From Knoellia sp. S7-12 (GTDB taxonomy: Bacteria > Actinomycetota > Actinomycetes > Actinomycetales > Dermatophilaceae): a stretch of DNA of 64,000 nucleotides. Both the position numbers and the translations under genes were made by a program. Each line of letters begins with the position of its first letter. Positions within the stretch are counted from its first letter, which is position 1. The DNA lies in assembly GCF_040518285.1 (NCBI RefSeq), contig NZ_CP155449.1, positions 1,054,001-1,118,000 of the forward strand. The letters are read 5' to 3'. The notes beneath the pieces were generated by a model. That model worked only from the letters and a program-made list of their open reading frames with translations, did not search any database and was not told the origin of the DNA. Positions 28,563 through 38,003 of this stretch are shown here, in pieces.

Positions 28563-29210
28563 ATGAGCCCCAGCGAGCACGGCCACTTCGACGACGCCGC
28601 CAGCACCTGGGATGCCGACCCCGCCAAGATCGAGCGCGCCCGTGCCACGGCCGACCTGCTCAAGGGTGCGCTGGCCCTCACCGGGACCGAACGCGTCCTT
28701 GAGATCGGGGGCGGCACGGGTCAGCTCAGCCTCTCGCTCGCCGACCACGTTGCGGCGGTCCTCGTCACCGACGCGTCGCCGGGCATGGTCGACGTCGCGC
28801 GCGCCAACATCGAGCAGGCCGGGTCGGCCGACAGGCTCACGGCGCAGCGGCTGGATCTCGTCACCGATCCGCTGCCGGATGGCCGGTTCGACGGGGTGTG
28901 GGCCCAGCTCGCGCTCCACCACGTGCGTGAGATCGACCTCCTGCTGGAACGCGTCAAGGCGATCCTCGTCCCCGGTGGCTGGGTCGCCATCGTCGAGCTC
29001 GACGACGACCGGGCCGGCGCCTTCCACGCCCACCACGAGGACTTCACCGGCCACCACGGATTCGACCGTGACGCGTTCGCGGAGCGGTTGCGCGCCACCG
29101 GGTTTCACGACGTCACCGTGTCGGACGCCGGCTCGATCGAGAAGGAGCTCGGTGGTGACGACCAGGGTCGAGGGACCTTCGCGATGTTCCTCGCCGTCGG
29201 TCGCGCCTGA
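28563..29210 (+). CDS. Class I SAM-dependent methyltransferase
   Basis: A 215-residue methyltransferase. The SAM-binding motif I is VLEIGGGTGQLSL (near residues 44-56), followed by the acidic loop VTDASPGMVDVA and motif-III-like GGWVAIVELDDD. The start segment HFDDAASTWDADPAKIERA is typical of small-molecule methyltransferases of the UbiE/Methyltransf_11 kind. The substrate is unknown. A GTG 9 nt upstream is an alternative start. Confidence 0.87.
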   Translation: MSPSEHGHFDDAASTWDADPAKIERARATADLLKGALALTGTERVLEIGGGTGQLSLSLADHVAAVLVTDASPGMVDVARANIEQAGSADRLTAQRLDLVTDPLPDGRFDGVWAQLALHHVREIDLLLERVKAILVPGGWVAIVELDDDRAGAFHAHHEDFTGHHGFDRDAFAERLRATGFHDVTVSDAGSIEKELGGDDQGRGTFAMFLAVGRA

Positions 29211-29219
29211 GGCCTGCCG

Positions 29220-29975
29220 ATGAGCCGCACGCTGCGCGACGACCTCGGCCACGCCGTGGACCTGCCAGACGGTGGAGTATGCCGTGTGGTCTCGCTCGTC
29301 CCTTCGCTCACCGAGGCGGTGGCCGCGACTTCACCCGGCGCGCTCGTGGGAGCAACCGAGTGGTGCACCCACCCGGCCGATCTCGACGTGACGCGGGTGC
29401 GCGGCACCAAGAACCCCGACCGCACCGCCATCGTCGATCTGCGGCCCGACCTCGTCATCGCCAACAAGGAGGAGAACCGCGAGCTGGACGTCGTACGCCT
29501 CCGCGAGGCGGGAATCGCGGTGTGGGTCACCGACATTGAGACCGTGCCGCAGGCACTGGCGTCCATGCGCAGACTCCTGGTCGAGGCTTGCGTCTGGCCG
29601 GAGCCGGCATGGCTCACGGAGGCAGAGAGCCTCTGGAGCGGCGACGTTCCCGCGCCCCACGCCCGAGTCATTGTGCCCATCTGGCGCGACCCGTGGATGG
29701 TCGTGGGCCACCCGACCTTCACGGCCGACCTGCTCGCTCGACTGGGCCTCGAGGTCGTCACCGCCAGTGTCGATGGACGTTATCCCCACGTCGATCTGGA
29801 GCAGCTCGACGCGGCTGGCGCCGACCTTGTGCTGCTGCCGGACGAGCCCTACGTCTTCAGCGCCACCGACGGGCCAGAAGCGTTCTCGCGCACCACAACT
29901 CGTCTCGTGAATGGGCGCCTGATCACGTGGTACGGCCCGTCACTCGTCGAGGCCCGCAGCGCCATCGACATCTGA
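29220..29975 (+). CDS. Helical-backbone metal receptor, BtuF-like, without signal peptide
   Basis: A 251-residue protein of the periplasmic-binding-protein fold used for cobalamin and siderophores (VVSLVPSLTEAVAA; RPDLVIANKEENRELDVVRLREAGIAVWVTD; GADLVLLPDEPYVF). No signal peptide or lipobox is present and no ABC transporter genes adjoin, so it is probably cytoplasmic. Family members in this context are annotated as cobalamin-binding proteins; the ligand here is not shown. It starts 9 nt after the methyltransferase and is probably co-transcribed with it. Confidence 0.82.
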   Translation: MSRTLRDDLGHAVDLPDGGVCRVVSLVPSLTEAVAATSPGALVGATEWCTHPADLDVTRVRGTKNPDRTAIVDLRPDLVIANKEENRELDVVRLREAGIAVWVTDIETVPQALASMRRLLVEACVWPEPAWLTEAESLWSGDVPAPHARVIVPIWRDPWMVVGHPTFTADLLARLGLEVVTASVDGRYPHVDLEQLDAAGADLVLLPDEPYVFSATDGPEAFSRTTTRLVNGRLITWYGPSLVEARSAIDI

Positions 29976-29983
29976 CCCAGCGG

Positions 29984-31261
29984 TCAGCCAGCCGCCTTGA
30001 GGATCTTGACGACCTCGGTCTGCCCCTTCTCTCGCGCATGCTCGAGCGCGGTGGCGCCGTCCCGGTCCGCGAGCGTCGGATCGGCGCCCGCCTCGAGCAG
30101 GATCCGCACGATCTCCTGGTGGCGAGGCCCACCATCGCCGAGCAGCACCGCCTCGAGCAGTGCGGTCCAGCCGAGGTCGTTGACGTGGTCCACGTTGATG
30201 CCGGTCCGGACGACCCGGCGCACGTAGTCGACGTGCCCGCGCTCGCTCGCCGGGATCACCGACACCCCGCCGTAGCGGTTGCGGATCGTCAGGTCGGGCT
30301 TGGCCGGGAGCAGAGCCTCGAGCATCGCCACGCTGCCGGTCACCCCGGTGACGAGCCAGGGAGTGTCATGGCGGTCATCCAAGGCGTCCGCGGACGCACC
30401 CATCGCGACGAGCAACCGCGCGAGGTCGACGTGGTCGTGGGTCGCCGCGAGGAGCAGCGCCGTGCGGTCCTGGCCGTCGCGTGCCTCGATGTCCGCACCG
30501 GCACGCAGCGCCAGCGCAGCGGAGTCGGCGTCCCCGGACGCGGCCGCACGCAGGAGCGCGTCGTCCGGGCGGAGGCCCGAAGTCCTCGTCGGCTCGTCCG
30601 CTCGAGCCAACACGCTCGCGAGCCGCCCGTAGCCGCGCTCGCGCGCCATCTCGATCGGCGTCAGCCCTTCCGTCCCAGAAGGCCGATCCAGCTGCACCCC
30701 GCCGGCCACGAGGACGCGCACAGTGTCGACGTAGTCCGCGGTGTCCTCACCGAGCCACACCGCCTCGTGGATCGCCTGGTAGCCGATGCGGTTGACGTGG
30801 TCACGGTCGATGCCGGCCTGCAGGAGCTCGCCGACGACGAGGGCGTGTCCGCGCTCGGCGGCACGGATGAGACCCGTGCCGTTCCAGCTGTCCTTGTCGT
30901 CGACCTTCGCGCCATGCCGCAGGGTCAGACGCAGGAGCTCGAGATGGCCTTCGCTCGTCGCGATGAGGTAGGCCGACTGCTGCGTCTCGTCCTTGCCGTT
31001 GACGTCGGCTCCCCGCTCGATGAGCCGGGCCGCAAGGGCGGCGTCACCGGGCCACGCCGCGTCCCGCAGCTGCCGGTCCAGGGCCGCCCTGTCGGCGCCG
31101 GTCGTGGCGTCGGTGTCGGTCGAAGGGTCGGGCGAGGCGTTCACGGTTCTCCCGGGGCTTGATGAGCTGACTGGGCGGTCGGTCGACGGCTCTGCCGTGC
31201 AGGCTGCCGCGGCCACCACGACGATCGTGGCAGCCGCGGCGGCACGGAAGCGATGCGGCAT
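29984..31261 (-). CDS. Ankyrin-repeat lipoprotein
   Basis: A 425-residue protein with a lipoprotein signal (hydrophobic core, lipobox AAAC at about 21-24) and a Ser/Pro/Thr-rich spacer. About nine to ten ankyrin repeats (GHLELLRLTLRHGAKVDDKD, GDADSAALALRAGADIEARD, VRILLEAGADPTLADRD) fill residues about 75-425. It is likely an outer-face scaffold for protein contacts. It starts 10 nt after the upstream propeller gene; GTG at 31270 is an alternative start. Confidence 0.86.
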   Translation of the reverse strand: MPHRFRAAAAATIVVVAAAACTAEPSTDRPVSSSSPGRTVNASPDPSTDTDATTGADRAALDRQLRDAAWPGDAALAARLIERGADVNGKDETQQSAYLIATSEGHLELLRLTLRHGAKVDDKDSWNGTGLIRAAERGHALVVGELLQAGIDRDHVNRIGYQAIHEAVWLGEDTADYVDTVRVLVAGGVQLDRPSGTEGLTPIEMARERGYGRLASVLARADEPTRTSGLRPDDALLRAAASGDADSAALALRAGADIEARDGQDRTALLLAATHDHVDLARLLVAMGASADALDDRHDTPWLVTGVTGSVAMLEALLPAKPDLTIRNRYGGVSVIPASERGHVDYVRRVVRTGINVDHVNDLGWTALLEAVLLGDGGPRHQEIVRILLEAGADPTLADRDGATALEHAREKGQTEVVKILKAAG

Positions 31262-31271
31262 ACGGAGCACG

Positions 31272-32288
31272 TCATCCCGCGAACGGATCGGTGACGATCT
31301 CGTAGGGCGGTGCGGCGACGGTCTCGTCGAACTTGCTGTCGACGAAGAGGACGCGCCCGCGCAACACCTTCGCGGTGGTGAGGACGCGGGACGGATCGGT
31401 CGCCTCCTGCGTGAGAAGGGTGGCGCTTCGCCCATCCGCAGCCAGGCGCAGGGTTGCGAGCATCCGCGAGAAGTTGCGCACGACGAGCAGGCGCGAGCCT
31501 TCTCGGACGAGACCGTCGGCGTTCGTCAGGTCGGCCCCACCCGTGGCCACCGGCGTCACCGACCCGTCAGCAGTGGCGAATCGCCACAACTGGCCGGTCG
31601 TCCCCTGGGCGACCACGACGGCGCTGCGATCCGCAGTGAGGACGATGCCGCCGAGGTTGAAGCCCTGGCGCTGCTCGATGATGCCACTCGCGTCCGACCA
31701 CAGCTCCGCCTGCCACGCGCCACCCTCGCGGGCGACCCGGAACACCTGCGGCGCATTGGAGTTCGTGACGTATGCCGCGCCGTCCGGTCCGATGGCGACG
31801 TCGTTGGCAAAGCCGTTGTCTCCGGGCAGGCGCAGGGCGGCGAGGAGCTGGCCCTCGGGCGAGTAGACCCACACGTCGGGCCGGCCGTTGTCCAGCCCGG
31901 TCGCTGCGTCGATGCCGTTGGGACCGCCAACCACATAGACACGACCCGCGTCGTCGGTGGTGATGCCGCGCGCTGTCCGGCGCCCGTCGGTGCCGTCACC
32001 CGCGAGCCACTGCTCAGTCGCCGCGGATCCGGCCACGCCCCGATGGATCTCGCCGCCGGTGACCTCGCTGACATAGAAGGTGCCCCGTCTCGGGTCGACG
32101 CCGATGCCCTCGAACTTCGAGCCGCCGGCGTCACCGGTGAGGGTGTAGGTCGACGGGCGACCGGACTCGGACGTGGCCACAGACATGCCCACAGACGCGG
32201 TGGCCGGGGCTGCGGTGGTGGCGAGCACAGCGGGCAGGGCGGCAGCGGCGAGCAGCGCCGCCATCGAACGGGTGGGACGGAAGGTCAT
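31272..32288 (-). CDS. Secreted SMP-30/NHL-like beta-propeller protein
   Basis: A 338-residue exported protein with a signal peptide (about 1-31, ending ATA-SVG). Repeated propeller blades of the SMP-30/gluconolactonase or NHL type follow (FEGIGVDPRRGTFYVSEV; GITTDDAGRVYVVGG; DVAIGPDGAAYVTNS). The enzymatic metal ligands of gluconolactonases were not verified, so it may be a binding protein. The ATG at 32288 has AGGAG 7 nt upstream. It forms an operon with the ankyrin lipoprotein and is divergent from the NarL-type kinase. Confidence 0.83.
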   Translation of the reverse strand: MTFRPTRSMAALLAAAALPAVLATTAAPATASVGMSVATSESGRPSTYTLTGDAGGSKFEGIGVDPRRGTFYVSEVTGGEIHRGVAGSAATEQWLAGDGTDGRRTARGITTDDAGRVYVVGGPNGIDAATGLDNGRPDVWVYSPEGQLLAALRLPGDNGFANDVAIGPDGAAYVTNSNAPQVFRVAREGGAWQAELWSDASGIIEQRQGFNLGGIVLTADRSAVVVAQGTTGQLWRFATADGSVTPVATGGADLTNADGLVREGSRLLVVRNFSRMLATLRLAADGRSATLLTQEATDPSRVLTTAKVLRGRVLFVDSKFDETVAAPPYEIVTDPFAG

Positions 32289-32455
32289 CACACTTCTCCT
32301 CGGCTTTCGGAGTGAGTCGCCCGTCGGTGCAGGCGACCTGGCTGATCTCCACTCTCCACCCGCCCGACGTGCACACGCGACGGGCAATCGGCCATCGTCG
32401 AATAGCCGATCGGATGATGCCGCGCCGCCCCAGGCAGTCCTAGGCTGCACGCATC

Positions 32456-33673
32456 ATGGATGCGGTTGCCTTCGGGCGGACACCACAGGAACCCGCGGCG
32501 CGGGGCGTCCTCGCGCCGGTGGTGCGGCTCGAGCGGTGGCTGGACGCGGCCCTCGTCCTGCTCCTCGTCGCCTGCGCGGTCCGCTATGTCTCTCGGCACG
32601 GGCTCCACGTCGAGGGCTGGGGTGTCGTCGCCGGCGCGGCGCTCCTCGGCCTCCTCGCGCTCGCGAGACCCGCTGACCCCGCCACGTGGGTTCCCACCGC
32701 CAGGGTCGTCGTCCTCGTCATCGTGTGGGGTGCCCTCACGCTCGTCGCGCCGTCGTTCGCGTGGGTGGCGGTCGCCGTCGCCTTCGCAGTGCTGCGCAGC
32801 CTGTCCTTCCCGTATGCCGCAACGGTCGTCGCGCTCATGGCTGTCCTCGTGAGCGTGGCCTGGCTGCGGATCACCGATGGTTTCGACCCCGCCCTCGTGG
32901 CCGGGCCCGTGGCGATGGCCGGGCTGACCGTGGTCGCGTTCCGCACCCTCGACCGGGTGGCGGCTGGGCGCCAGCGCCTCCTCGACGAGCTCTCGGCGGC
33001 GCAGACCGACCTCGTCGCCGCGCAACGCACCGCCGGTGCACTCGCCGAGCGGACCCGGATCTCGCGTGAGATCCACGACTCCGTCGGCCAAGGGCTGTCG
33101 AGCATCAACCTGTTCCTCCAGGCCGCAGAGCAGGAGTGGGTCCGGCAGCCGGAGGCGGCGCGACAGCACGTGCGCAGCGCGGCCGTCGCAGCTCGTGACG
33201 GGCTCGACGAGGTGCGGCAGGTCGTGCGCGACCTCGCCCCCGTCGGGCTCGACGGCGGGGCGCCCGAGGACCTCCACGAGGCGGTGCGACGCGTGGTCAT
33301 CCAGGGAGCCCACACGCTGATCGGGGAGGTGCGGGTGCATGGCCCGGCGGCGCCCCTGTCTCCGGAGGTCGCGTCCGCCGTCGTCCGCACCGCCCGGGGC
33401 GCTGTGGCCAACGCCGTCGAGCACTCGGAGGGGACGCGCGTGGTCGTGTCGCTCACCTACGAGCACGACGAGCTGAGGCTCGACATCCGCGACGACGGGC
33501 GCGGTTTCGACCCCGAGCACCTGCGAACGCACGACGGTCGCGGGACCGGACTGGCCGGCATACGCCGTCGTGCCGAAGGCCTCGGTGGTCGGGCGACCAT
33601 CGAGAGCGCGCCGGGGGAGGGGACGACCGTCTCGGTCGCCTTCCCCACGGGTGGCGGGGAGGGTGCGCAGTGA
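32456..33673 (+). CDS. NarL/DesK-type sensor histidine kinase
   Basis: A 405-residue kinase with five to six N-terminal membrane helices (about 25-165), a dimerisation/phosphoacceptor helix with H207 (REIHDSVGQGLSS), and a HATPase_c domain (ANAVEHSEGTRVVVSL; DDGRGFDP; GTGLAGIRRRAEGLGG). No extra sensor domain is visible, so the membrane part itself may sense. It is coupled by GTGA to the response regulator. Confidence 0.92.
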   Translation: MDAVAFGRTPQEPAARGVLAPVVRLERWLDAALVLLLVACAVRYVSRHGLHVEGWGVVAGAALLGLLALARPADPATWVPTARVVVLVIVWGALTLVAPSFAWVAVAVAFAVLRSLSFPYAATVVALMAVLVSVAWLRITDGFDPALVAGPVAMAGLTVVAFRTLDRVAAGRQRLLDELSAAQTDLVAAQRTAGALAERTRISREIHDSVGQGLSSINLFLQAAEQEWVRQPEAARQHVRSAAVAARDGLDEVRQVVRDLAPVGLDGGAPEDLHEAVRRVVIQGAHTLIGEVRVHGPAAPLSPEVASAVVRTARGAVANAVEHSEGTRVVVSLTYEHDELRLDIRDDGRGFDPEHLRTHDGRGTGLAGIRRRAEGLGGRATIESAPGEGTTVSVAFPTGGGEGAQ

Positions 33674-34299
33674 CCGTGCGCATCGTCCTCGTCGACGACC
33701 ACCCGGTGGTCCGGGCCGGCCTGCGGGCCCTGCTCGACGGCCAGGACGACTTCACCGTCGTCGGGGAGGCCGGCGACGCGGCCACCGCGGCGGTGGTCGT
33801 CCGGACCCAGCGACCCGACGTCGTCCTCATGGACCTCAACCTCGGGCAGGGTGAGGGCGGGGCCCGGGTGACGGCGGCACTGCGCGCGCAGCCGGACCCG
33901 CCGGAAGTGCTCGTGCTGACGACCTATGACACCGATGCCGACGTGCTGCGGGCACTGGAGGCGGGCGCGAGGGGCTACTTGCTCAAGGACGCACCCCCGG
34001 CTGACCTGTTCGCCGGCATCCGTGCCACGGCGAGGGGTGAGACCGTGCTGGCCCCGACGGTGGCGGCCACGGTGGTCCGGCGCGCCGCGCCAGGAGGGCG
34101 CGACGCCGTCACGGAGCGCGAGGTGGAGGTCCTCGAGCTGCTCTCGCGAGGCCTGGGCAACAAGGAGATGGCGCGAGAGCTGTTCGTCTCCGAGGCCACC
34201 GTGAAGAGCCACCTGTCGCACATCTACGCCAAGCTGGCGGTGGACACGCGCGCCGGGGCGGTCGCCGCCGCCATCGAGCGGCGGATCATCCGCACCTGA
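33670..34299 (+). CDS. NarL/FixJ-family response regulator
   Basis: A 209-residue regulator. The receiver carries phospho-acceptor D55 (VVLMDLNLG) and the conserved Lys in YLLKDAPP near 107. The LuxR-type helix-turn-helix occupies about 140-205 (LTEREVEVLELLSRGLGNKE-like, ATVKSHLSHIYAKL). The GTG start overlaps the kinase stop. Together they form a classical pair; the targets are not visible, but the divergent secreted proteins are candidates. Confidence 0.93.
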   Translation: MTVRIVLVDDHPVVRAGLRALLDGQDDFTVVGEAGDAATAAVVVRTQRPDVVLMDLNLGQGEGGARVTAALRAQPDPPEVLVLTTYDTDADVLRALEAGARGYLLKDAPPADLFAGIRATARGETVLAPTVAATVVRRAAPGGRDAVTEREVEVLELLSRGLGNKEMARELFVSEATVKSHLSHIYAKLAVDTRAGAVAAAIERRIIRT

Positions 34300-34348
34300 G
34301 CGCCGCTTTGCGGATCAGGCGTCGGGTCAGCCGCCCGCCTCGGTCCCG

Positions 34349-34891
34349 TCAGTCGGAGTAGAGGACCCGGAAGCGCTCGCACACCACGGGCATGTCGGAC
34401 CTGAAACCGTGCTCGTGGGTGGCCTCCGCGGTGAAGAACTGCTCGTGGACGGCGCGCCAGTGCGCCAGCGACAGGTCACCCTCGCCCTCGAGACGGGCGT
34501 GCTCCTCGTCGACCTCGTCGAAGGGCACGACGGCCACCTCGCTGGTCTCGAGCAGGGCCCGCGGCCGGCCGGAGCCGTCGAGCACGATGCTGAGGGCGCC
34601 CTGCTCCGGGAGCTGCTCACCCTCGGCCTCGTAGTCCCAGAGGGCGCTGGCGGTGGCGGTCTTCGTGCCGTCGAGCACCAGGCCCAGCAGCTTGTCTGCC
34701 TGCTCGGCGGAGGCGCCGAAGGCCCACGTCGGCGGTGGGACCGAGTCGAGCGGCGTCGGCCCGAAGTAGGTCGGCACCGCACTGATGTGGGCATGCAGGC
34801 GGGCGAGGTCCCAGAAGGTGCGCACCTGCTCCTCCGCCTCGTCGGGCTCCGCGGTTGCCAGGTCGTCCGGTCGGGATCTGTCGTCGCTCAT
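34349..34891 (-). CDS. ASCH-domain protein
   Basis: A 180-residue soluble protein with an ASCH domain (PUA-like fold) covering residues about 55-175. It includes the GTKTATASALWDYEAEGEQLP stretch typical of the family and a closing ERFRVLY. ASCH proteins bind RNA, and some hydrolyse N4-acetylcytidine; whether this one does is unknown. A hydrophilic N-terminal 45 residues precede the domain. No close operon partner is present. Confidence 0.87.
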   Translation of the reverse strand: MSDDRSRPDDLATAEPDEAEEQVRTFWDLARLHAHISAVPTYFGPTPLDSVPPPTWAFGASAEQADKLLGLVLDGTKTATASALWDYEAEGEQLPEQGALSIVLDGSGRPRALLETSEVAVVPFDEVDEEHARLEGEGDLSLAHWRAVHEQFFTAEATHEHGFRSDMPVVCERFRVLYSD

Positions 34892-34987
34892 GGTGCCAGC
34901 GTGCCACTGGTCGGTCGCTGGTGGTGGCCGGTCGCACGCGGGTGGCCCGGGAGCGCCACCGCGGACCCATGGCGGCCACGCTCGGGC

Positions 34988-36139
34988 TCAGTACCAGTGC
35001 GGCGAACGTCCGAGCCACTGCGAGTGGGCCTCGCACGGCGAGCCGTACCTTCCGTCGATGTAGTCCAGCCCCCACCTGATCTGCGTCGCCGGGTTGGTGA
35101 GCCAGTCGCTTCCGGCGCTGGCCATCTTCCAGCCCGGGAGAGATTGGGGGATCCCATAGGCCCCGGACGACGAGTTCGTGGCGCTCCAGCTCCACCCCGA
35201 CTCGCCGTGCCACAACTCGTCAAGGCAGGAGAATTCGGTCGACCCCCACCCGTAGGCCGCGAGCATCGCACCCGCGACCTCTCGGGCGGCCCCCGGTCCG
35301 CTCTCGGACCCGCCCGCGGCCTGCACGCCGATCAGCCCCGTCTCGGCGAGTCGCGCGGCGGCCTCGCGCTGCTCGACCAGGTCCGCCGCACCCTGCTCGA
35401 GGCGGGCCAGCTGCGTGGTGAGCGTCTCCTGCTGCGCCCCCAGTGTCGCCGCCTCCGCCCCGGCCAACGCGGCCTGCGCCTCCGCGTCGGCACGCGACGA
35501 GACCACCGCCTCGACAGCGCTCGCGCGGCTCGCCCGGGCCGCGGCGAGCCGGCGCTCCTGCGAGGCAGCGTCCGCTGCCGCCGATGTGGCCGCAGCCACT
35601 GTCTCGCGGGCGTCGATCGCCTGATGCTCGAGCACCACCCCCAGGTCGGACAACAGGGCCGGGGGAGCGAGAAGGAGGGTGGCGAGGTCGTGCAGGGCAC
35701 CGCCCTGCATGTACATGTCGGCAGCTGTCGAGGACAGCGCCCGGTCGGCGTCGTCGCGGTCGCCGAGGGCCGTCACCAGCTGTGCGTTCGCCTGCTTCAG
35801 GCCCTCGTCTGCGTCGGCGAGCTGCTGTCGGGCTCGCTCTTCGGCCTCGACCGACGCGGCGACCCCGCGTTGCAGCGCCAGCAGGCGGGCCCCGGCCAGC
35901 TCCACCTTTGTGGTGATGTCGGCAACCTGCTTGGCCACGGCTGCAGCCGCCGCCTGCGCCTCAAGGACCTCGTCCTCGGTGGGCGACGCGGGAGGAGAAG
36001 TGCTCTCGGACGTTGTCGGCTCCGCGACCACCCGGGTGTCGGGGACGGTGGCACCCGCAGTGGTCCAGGGCAGGACCGAGCAACTCATCGCAGCCGCGAC
36101 GACGGCGGCAGTGCCACGCGAACGCGCGCAAAGACCCAT
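34988..36139 (-). CDS. Secreted coiled-coil protein with SLT/transglycosylase-like C-terminus
   Basis: A 383-residue exported protein. A signal peptide (about 1-28) is followed by a long Ala/Glu/Gln-rich coiled coil (about 50-260) like those of peptidoglycan-hydrolase partners. A C-terminal domain (about 290-383; WHGESGWSWSATNSSSGAYGIPQSLPG, IRWGLDYIDGRYGSPCEA) follows. The last part is the actinobacterial lysozyme/SLT-like fold, with the Glu of GESGW as probable catalytic residue. It probably acts in cell-wall remodelling. Confidence 0.85.
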   Translation of the reverse strand: MGLCARSRGTAAVVAAAMSCSVLPWTTAGATVPDTRVVAEPTTSESTSPPASPTEDEVLEAQAAAAAVAKQVADITTKVELAGARLLALQRGVAASVEAEERARQQLADADEGLKQANAQLVTALGDRDDADRALSSTAADMYMQGGALHDLATLLLAPPALLSDLGVVLEHQAIDARETVAAATSAAADAASQERRLAAARASRASAVEAVVSSRADAEAQAALAGAEAATLGAQQETLTTQLARLEQGAADLVEQREAAARLAETGLIGVQAAGGSESGPGAAREVAGAMLAAYGWGSTEFSCLDELWHGESGWSWSATNSSSGAYGIPQSLPGWKMASAGSDWLTNPATQIRWGLDYIDGRYGSPCEAHSQWLGRSPHWY

Positions 36140-36276
36140 CCCTACATCCTCCCCCGATCCCCACCCGCTGTCAGCAAGTTGGTGTCAATGATCGGTCGTC
36201 GCTGGTGCGCTGACCGTCGTGGCAGGCTGACGCGCCAAGACCGACCGAACCCGCCCGACGAGAGAGTGACCGCGTG

Positions 36277-37320
36277 ATGAGAGCCGTCGCCTACGAGCGT
36301 CACGGACAGATCCCGACGCTACGCCACTTGCCCGAGCCCGACTGCCCCGAGGACGGCGTTGTGATCGCGGTCCGCGCCACCGGCGTCTGCCGGTCGGACT
36401 GGCACGCCTGGAAGGGCCACGACCCGGTGCCTCTGCCGCAGATCCCCGGACACGAGCTGGCCGGCACGATCGCCGAGGTCGGCGACGACGTCAGGAACTG
36501 GCGCGTGGGGGATCGAGTCACCGTCCCGTTCGTCTGCGGCTGCGGGGTGTGCGACTACTGCCGGGCGGGTGACGCACAGGTGTGTCCCGACCAGACGCAG
36601 CCGGGCTTCACCGGGCCCGGATCGTTCGCCGAGCGCGTGGCGATCCGCGCGGCCGACATCAACCTCGTGGCGCTGCCGGAGTCCATCGACTTCGTCACGG
36701 CAGCATCTCTCGGCTGCCGCTTCGCCACCGCATTCAGGGCGATCACGGCACACGGCCGGCTTCGCCCCGGCGACTGGCTGGCGGTCCATGGCTGCGGTGG
36801 GGTCGGGTTGTCAGCGGTGATGATCGGCCAGGCCCTGGGTGCCCGCGTCGTGGCGGTCGACATCTCCGACGCGGCACTGGACCGCGCCCAGGAACTCGGC
36901 GCCGAGCACGTCGTCCACGCCGGCCAGGACGCCGACACGGCCGCCATGATCCGCGAGATCACCCAGGGCGGTGCGCACGTCTCGATCGACGCGCTCGGCA
37001 CCCCCGCAACCGCCGTCGCATCTGTGAGCTGCCTGCGACGCCGAGGTCGACACGTCCAGGTCGGCCTGCTGCTCGGCGCAGCCTCCACGCCCCCGTTGCC
37101 GATGGACCGCGTCATCGCGCAGGAGCTCGAGATCTACGGTTCCCACGGCATGGCCGCACACGAATACGCCGCGATGTTGGCCCTGGTCGAGGACGGCACG
37201 CTGCGTCCCGATCGCCTGGTCGGCGAGGTCCTTGCGTTGGAGGAAGCCGGCGTGGCGCTCGCGGCGATGGACCTCCCGGCGACGTCCCCGGGGATGACCG
37301 TGATCAGCCTCCCCGGGTGA
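36277..37320 (+). CDS. Zinc-dependent alcohol dehydrogenase family protein
   Basis: A 347-residue medium-chain dehydrogenase. The catalytic-zinc region is CRSDWH near residue 38 with GHE near 59. The structural-zinc cysteines are in the CGCGVCDYC..AQVC loop (about 86-105). The Rossmann loop is GCGGVGLSAV near 172. It oxidises an alcohol or reduces an aldehyde with NAD(P). The pattern resembles AdhP/zinc-dependent dehydrogenases of broad range. The ATG at 36277 directly follows a GTG at 36274, which could also be the start. Confidence 0.9.
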   Translation: MRAVAYERHGQIPTLRHLPEPDCPEDGVVIAVRATGVCRSDWHAWKGHDPVPLPQIPGHELAGTIAEVGDDVRNWRVGDRVTVPFVCGCGVCDYCRAGDAQVCPDQTQPGFTGPGSFAERVAIRAADINLVALPESIDFVTAASLGCRFATAFRAITAHGRLRPGDWLAVHGCGGVGLSAVMIGQALGARVVAVDISDAALDRAQELGAEHVVHAGQDADTAAMIREITQGGAHVSIDALGTPATAVASVSCLRRRGRHVQVGLLLGAASTPPLPMDRVIAQELEIYGSHGMAAHEYAAMLALVEDGTLRPDRLVGEVLALEEAGVALAAMDLPATSPGMTVISLPG

Positions 37321-37428
37321 CCGGAGGCGGCCGAGATCGCGCCCTCGTGGGCCGGATTTCACCACCGCGCAGGTGTCCGTGTAGCATTCCCGACGCACTC
37401 AGCCCGGGTCTGACCCGGTGCCTGAAAC

Positions 37429-37501
37429 GCCCCCTTAGCTCAGTCGGTAGAGCGTTTCCATGGTAAGGAAAAGGTCGTCGGTTCGATTCCGACAGGGGGC
37501 T
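37429..37501 (+). tRNA. tRNA-Thr (GGT anticodon)
   Basis: A 73-nt cloverleaf. The acceptor stem GCCCCCT pairs with AGGGGGC, the D arm is GCTC/GAGC, and the anticodon stem TTTCC/GGAAA encloses loop ATGGTAA (anticodon GGT). The T arm is GTCGG/CCGAC with loop TTCGATT. The CCA end is not encoded. It stands directly before tRNA-Met and rpmG, a conserved actinobacterial arrangement. Confidence 0.96.
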
Positions 37502-37543
37502 CTGGTCAAGGTCATCACAAGCGTGGTGACCTCCGACCCCCAA

Positions 37544-37617
37544 GGCGGGGTAGCTCAGCTGGTTAGAGCGCACGACTCATAATCGTGAGGTCGCGGGATC
37601 GAGCCCCGCTCCCGCTA
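37544..37617 (+). tRNA. tRNA-Met (CAT anticodon), elongator type
   Basis: A 74-nt cloverleaf. The acceptor stem GGCGGGG pairs with TCCCGCT using G-U pairs at both ends. The anticodon stem CACGA/TCGTG encloses CTCATAA, and the T arm is GCGGG/CCCGC. The first base pairs, unlike initiator tRNAs, and the neighbourhood fits the elongator. A lysidine-modified tRNA-Ile2 would also carry CAT and cannot be fully excluded. Confidence 0.93.
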
Positions 37618-37756
37618 CTCGGCGCGATTTCGGGGAATACCCGGACTCGCGTACTCTGTTGTGCTGGTCGTCGCGTGAACACCACGGTGCGACACGCTGA
37701 CACACCGAGACACACACTTCACACCACGATCACTTTTTCGAGAGCAGGTTGCCCCG

Positions 37757-37924
37757 ATGGCCAAGGCCACTGACGTCCGCCCCAAGATCACCCTGGCGTG
37801 CACGGAGTGCAAGGAGCGCAACTACATCACCAAGAAGAACCGTCGGAACGACCCCGACCGGCTCGAATTGGCGAAGTTCTGCCCGCGCTGCAAGAAGCAC
37901 ACCGAGCACCGCGAGACCCGCTGA
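37757..37924 (+). CDS. rpmG: 50S ribosomal protein L33, zinc-ribbon type
   Basis: A 55-residue protein of the large ribosomal subunit. The two zinc-binding pairs CTEC (about 15-18) and CPRC (about 42-45) are both intact, so this is the zinc-containing (C+) form. The rest ([23 protein letters not shown]) is canonical L33. It follows tRNA-Thr and tRNA-Met and is closed by a hairpin terminator. Confidence 0.96.
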   Translation: MAKATDVRPKITLACTECKERNYITKKNRRNDPDRLELAKFCPRCKKHTEHRETR

Positions 37925-37940
37925 CCCCAGCGTCTCGCTC

Positions 37941-37976
37941 CGAAGCCGCCCCACCTCACGGTGCCGGGCGGCTTCG
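37941..37976 (+). terminator. Hairpin terminator after rpmG
   Basis: Perfect 11-nt arms (CGAAGCCGCCC at 37941-37951 and its complement at 37966-37976) enclose a 14-nt loop, 16 nt after the rpmG stop. Confidence 0.75.
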
Positions 37977-38003
37977 TCGTTCCCCAGTCTCTAGAGTGTG
38001 CGC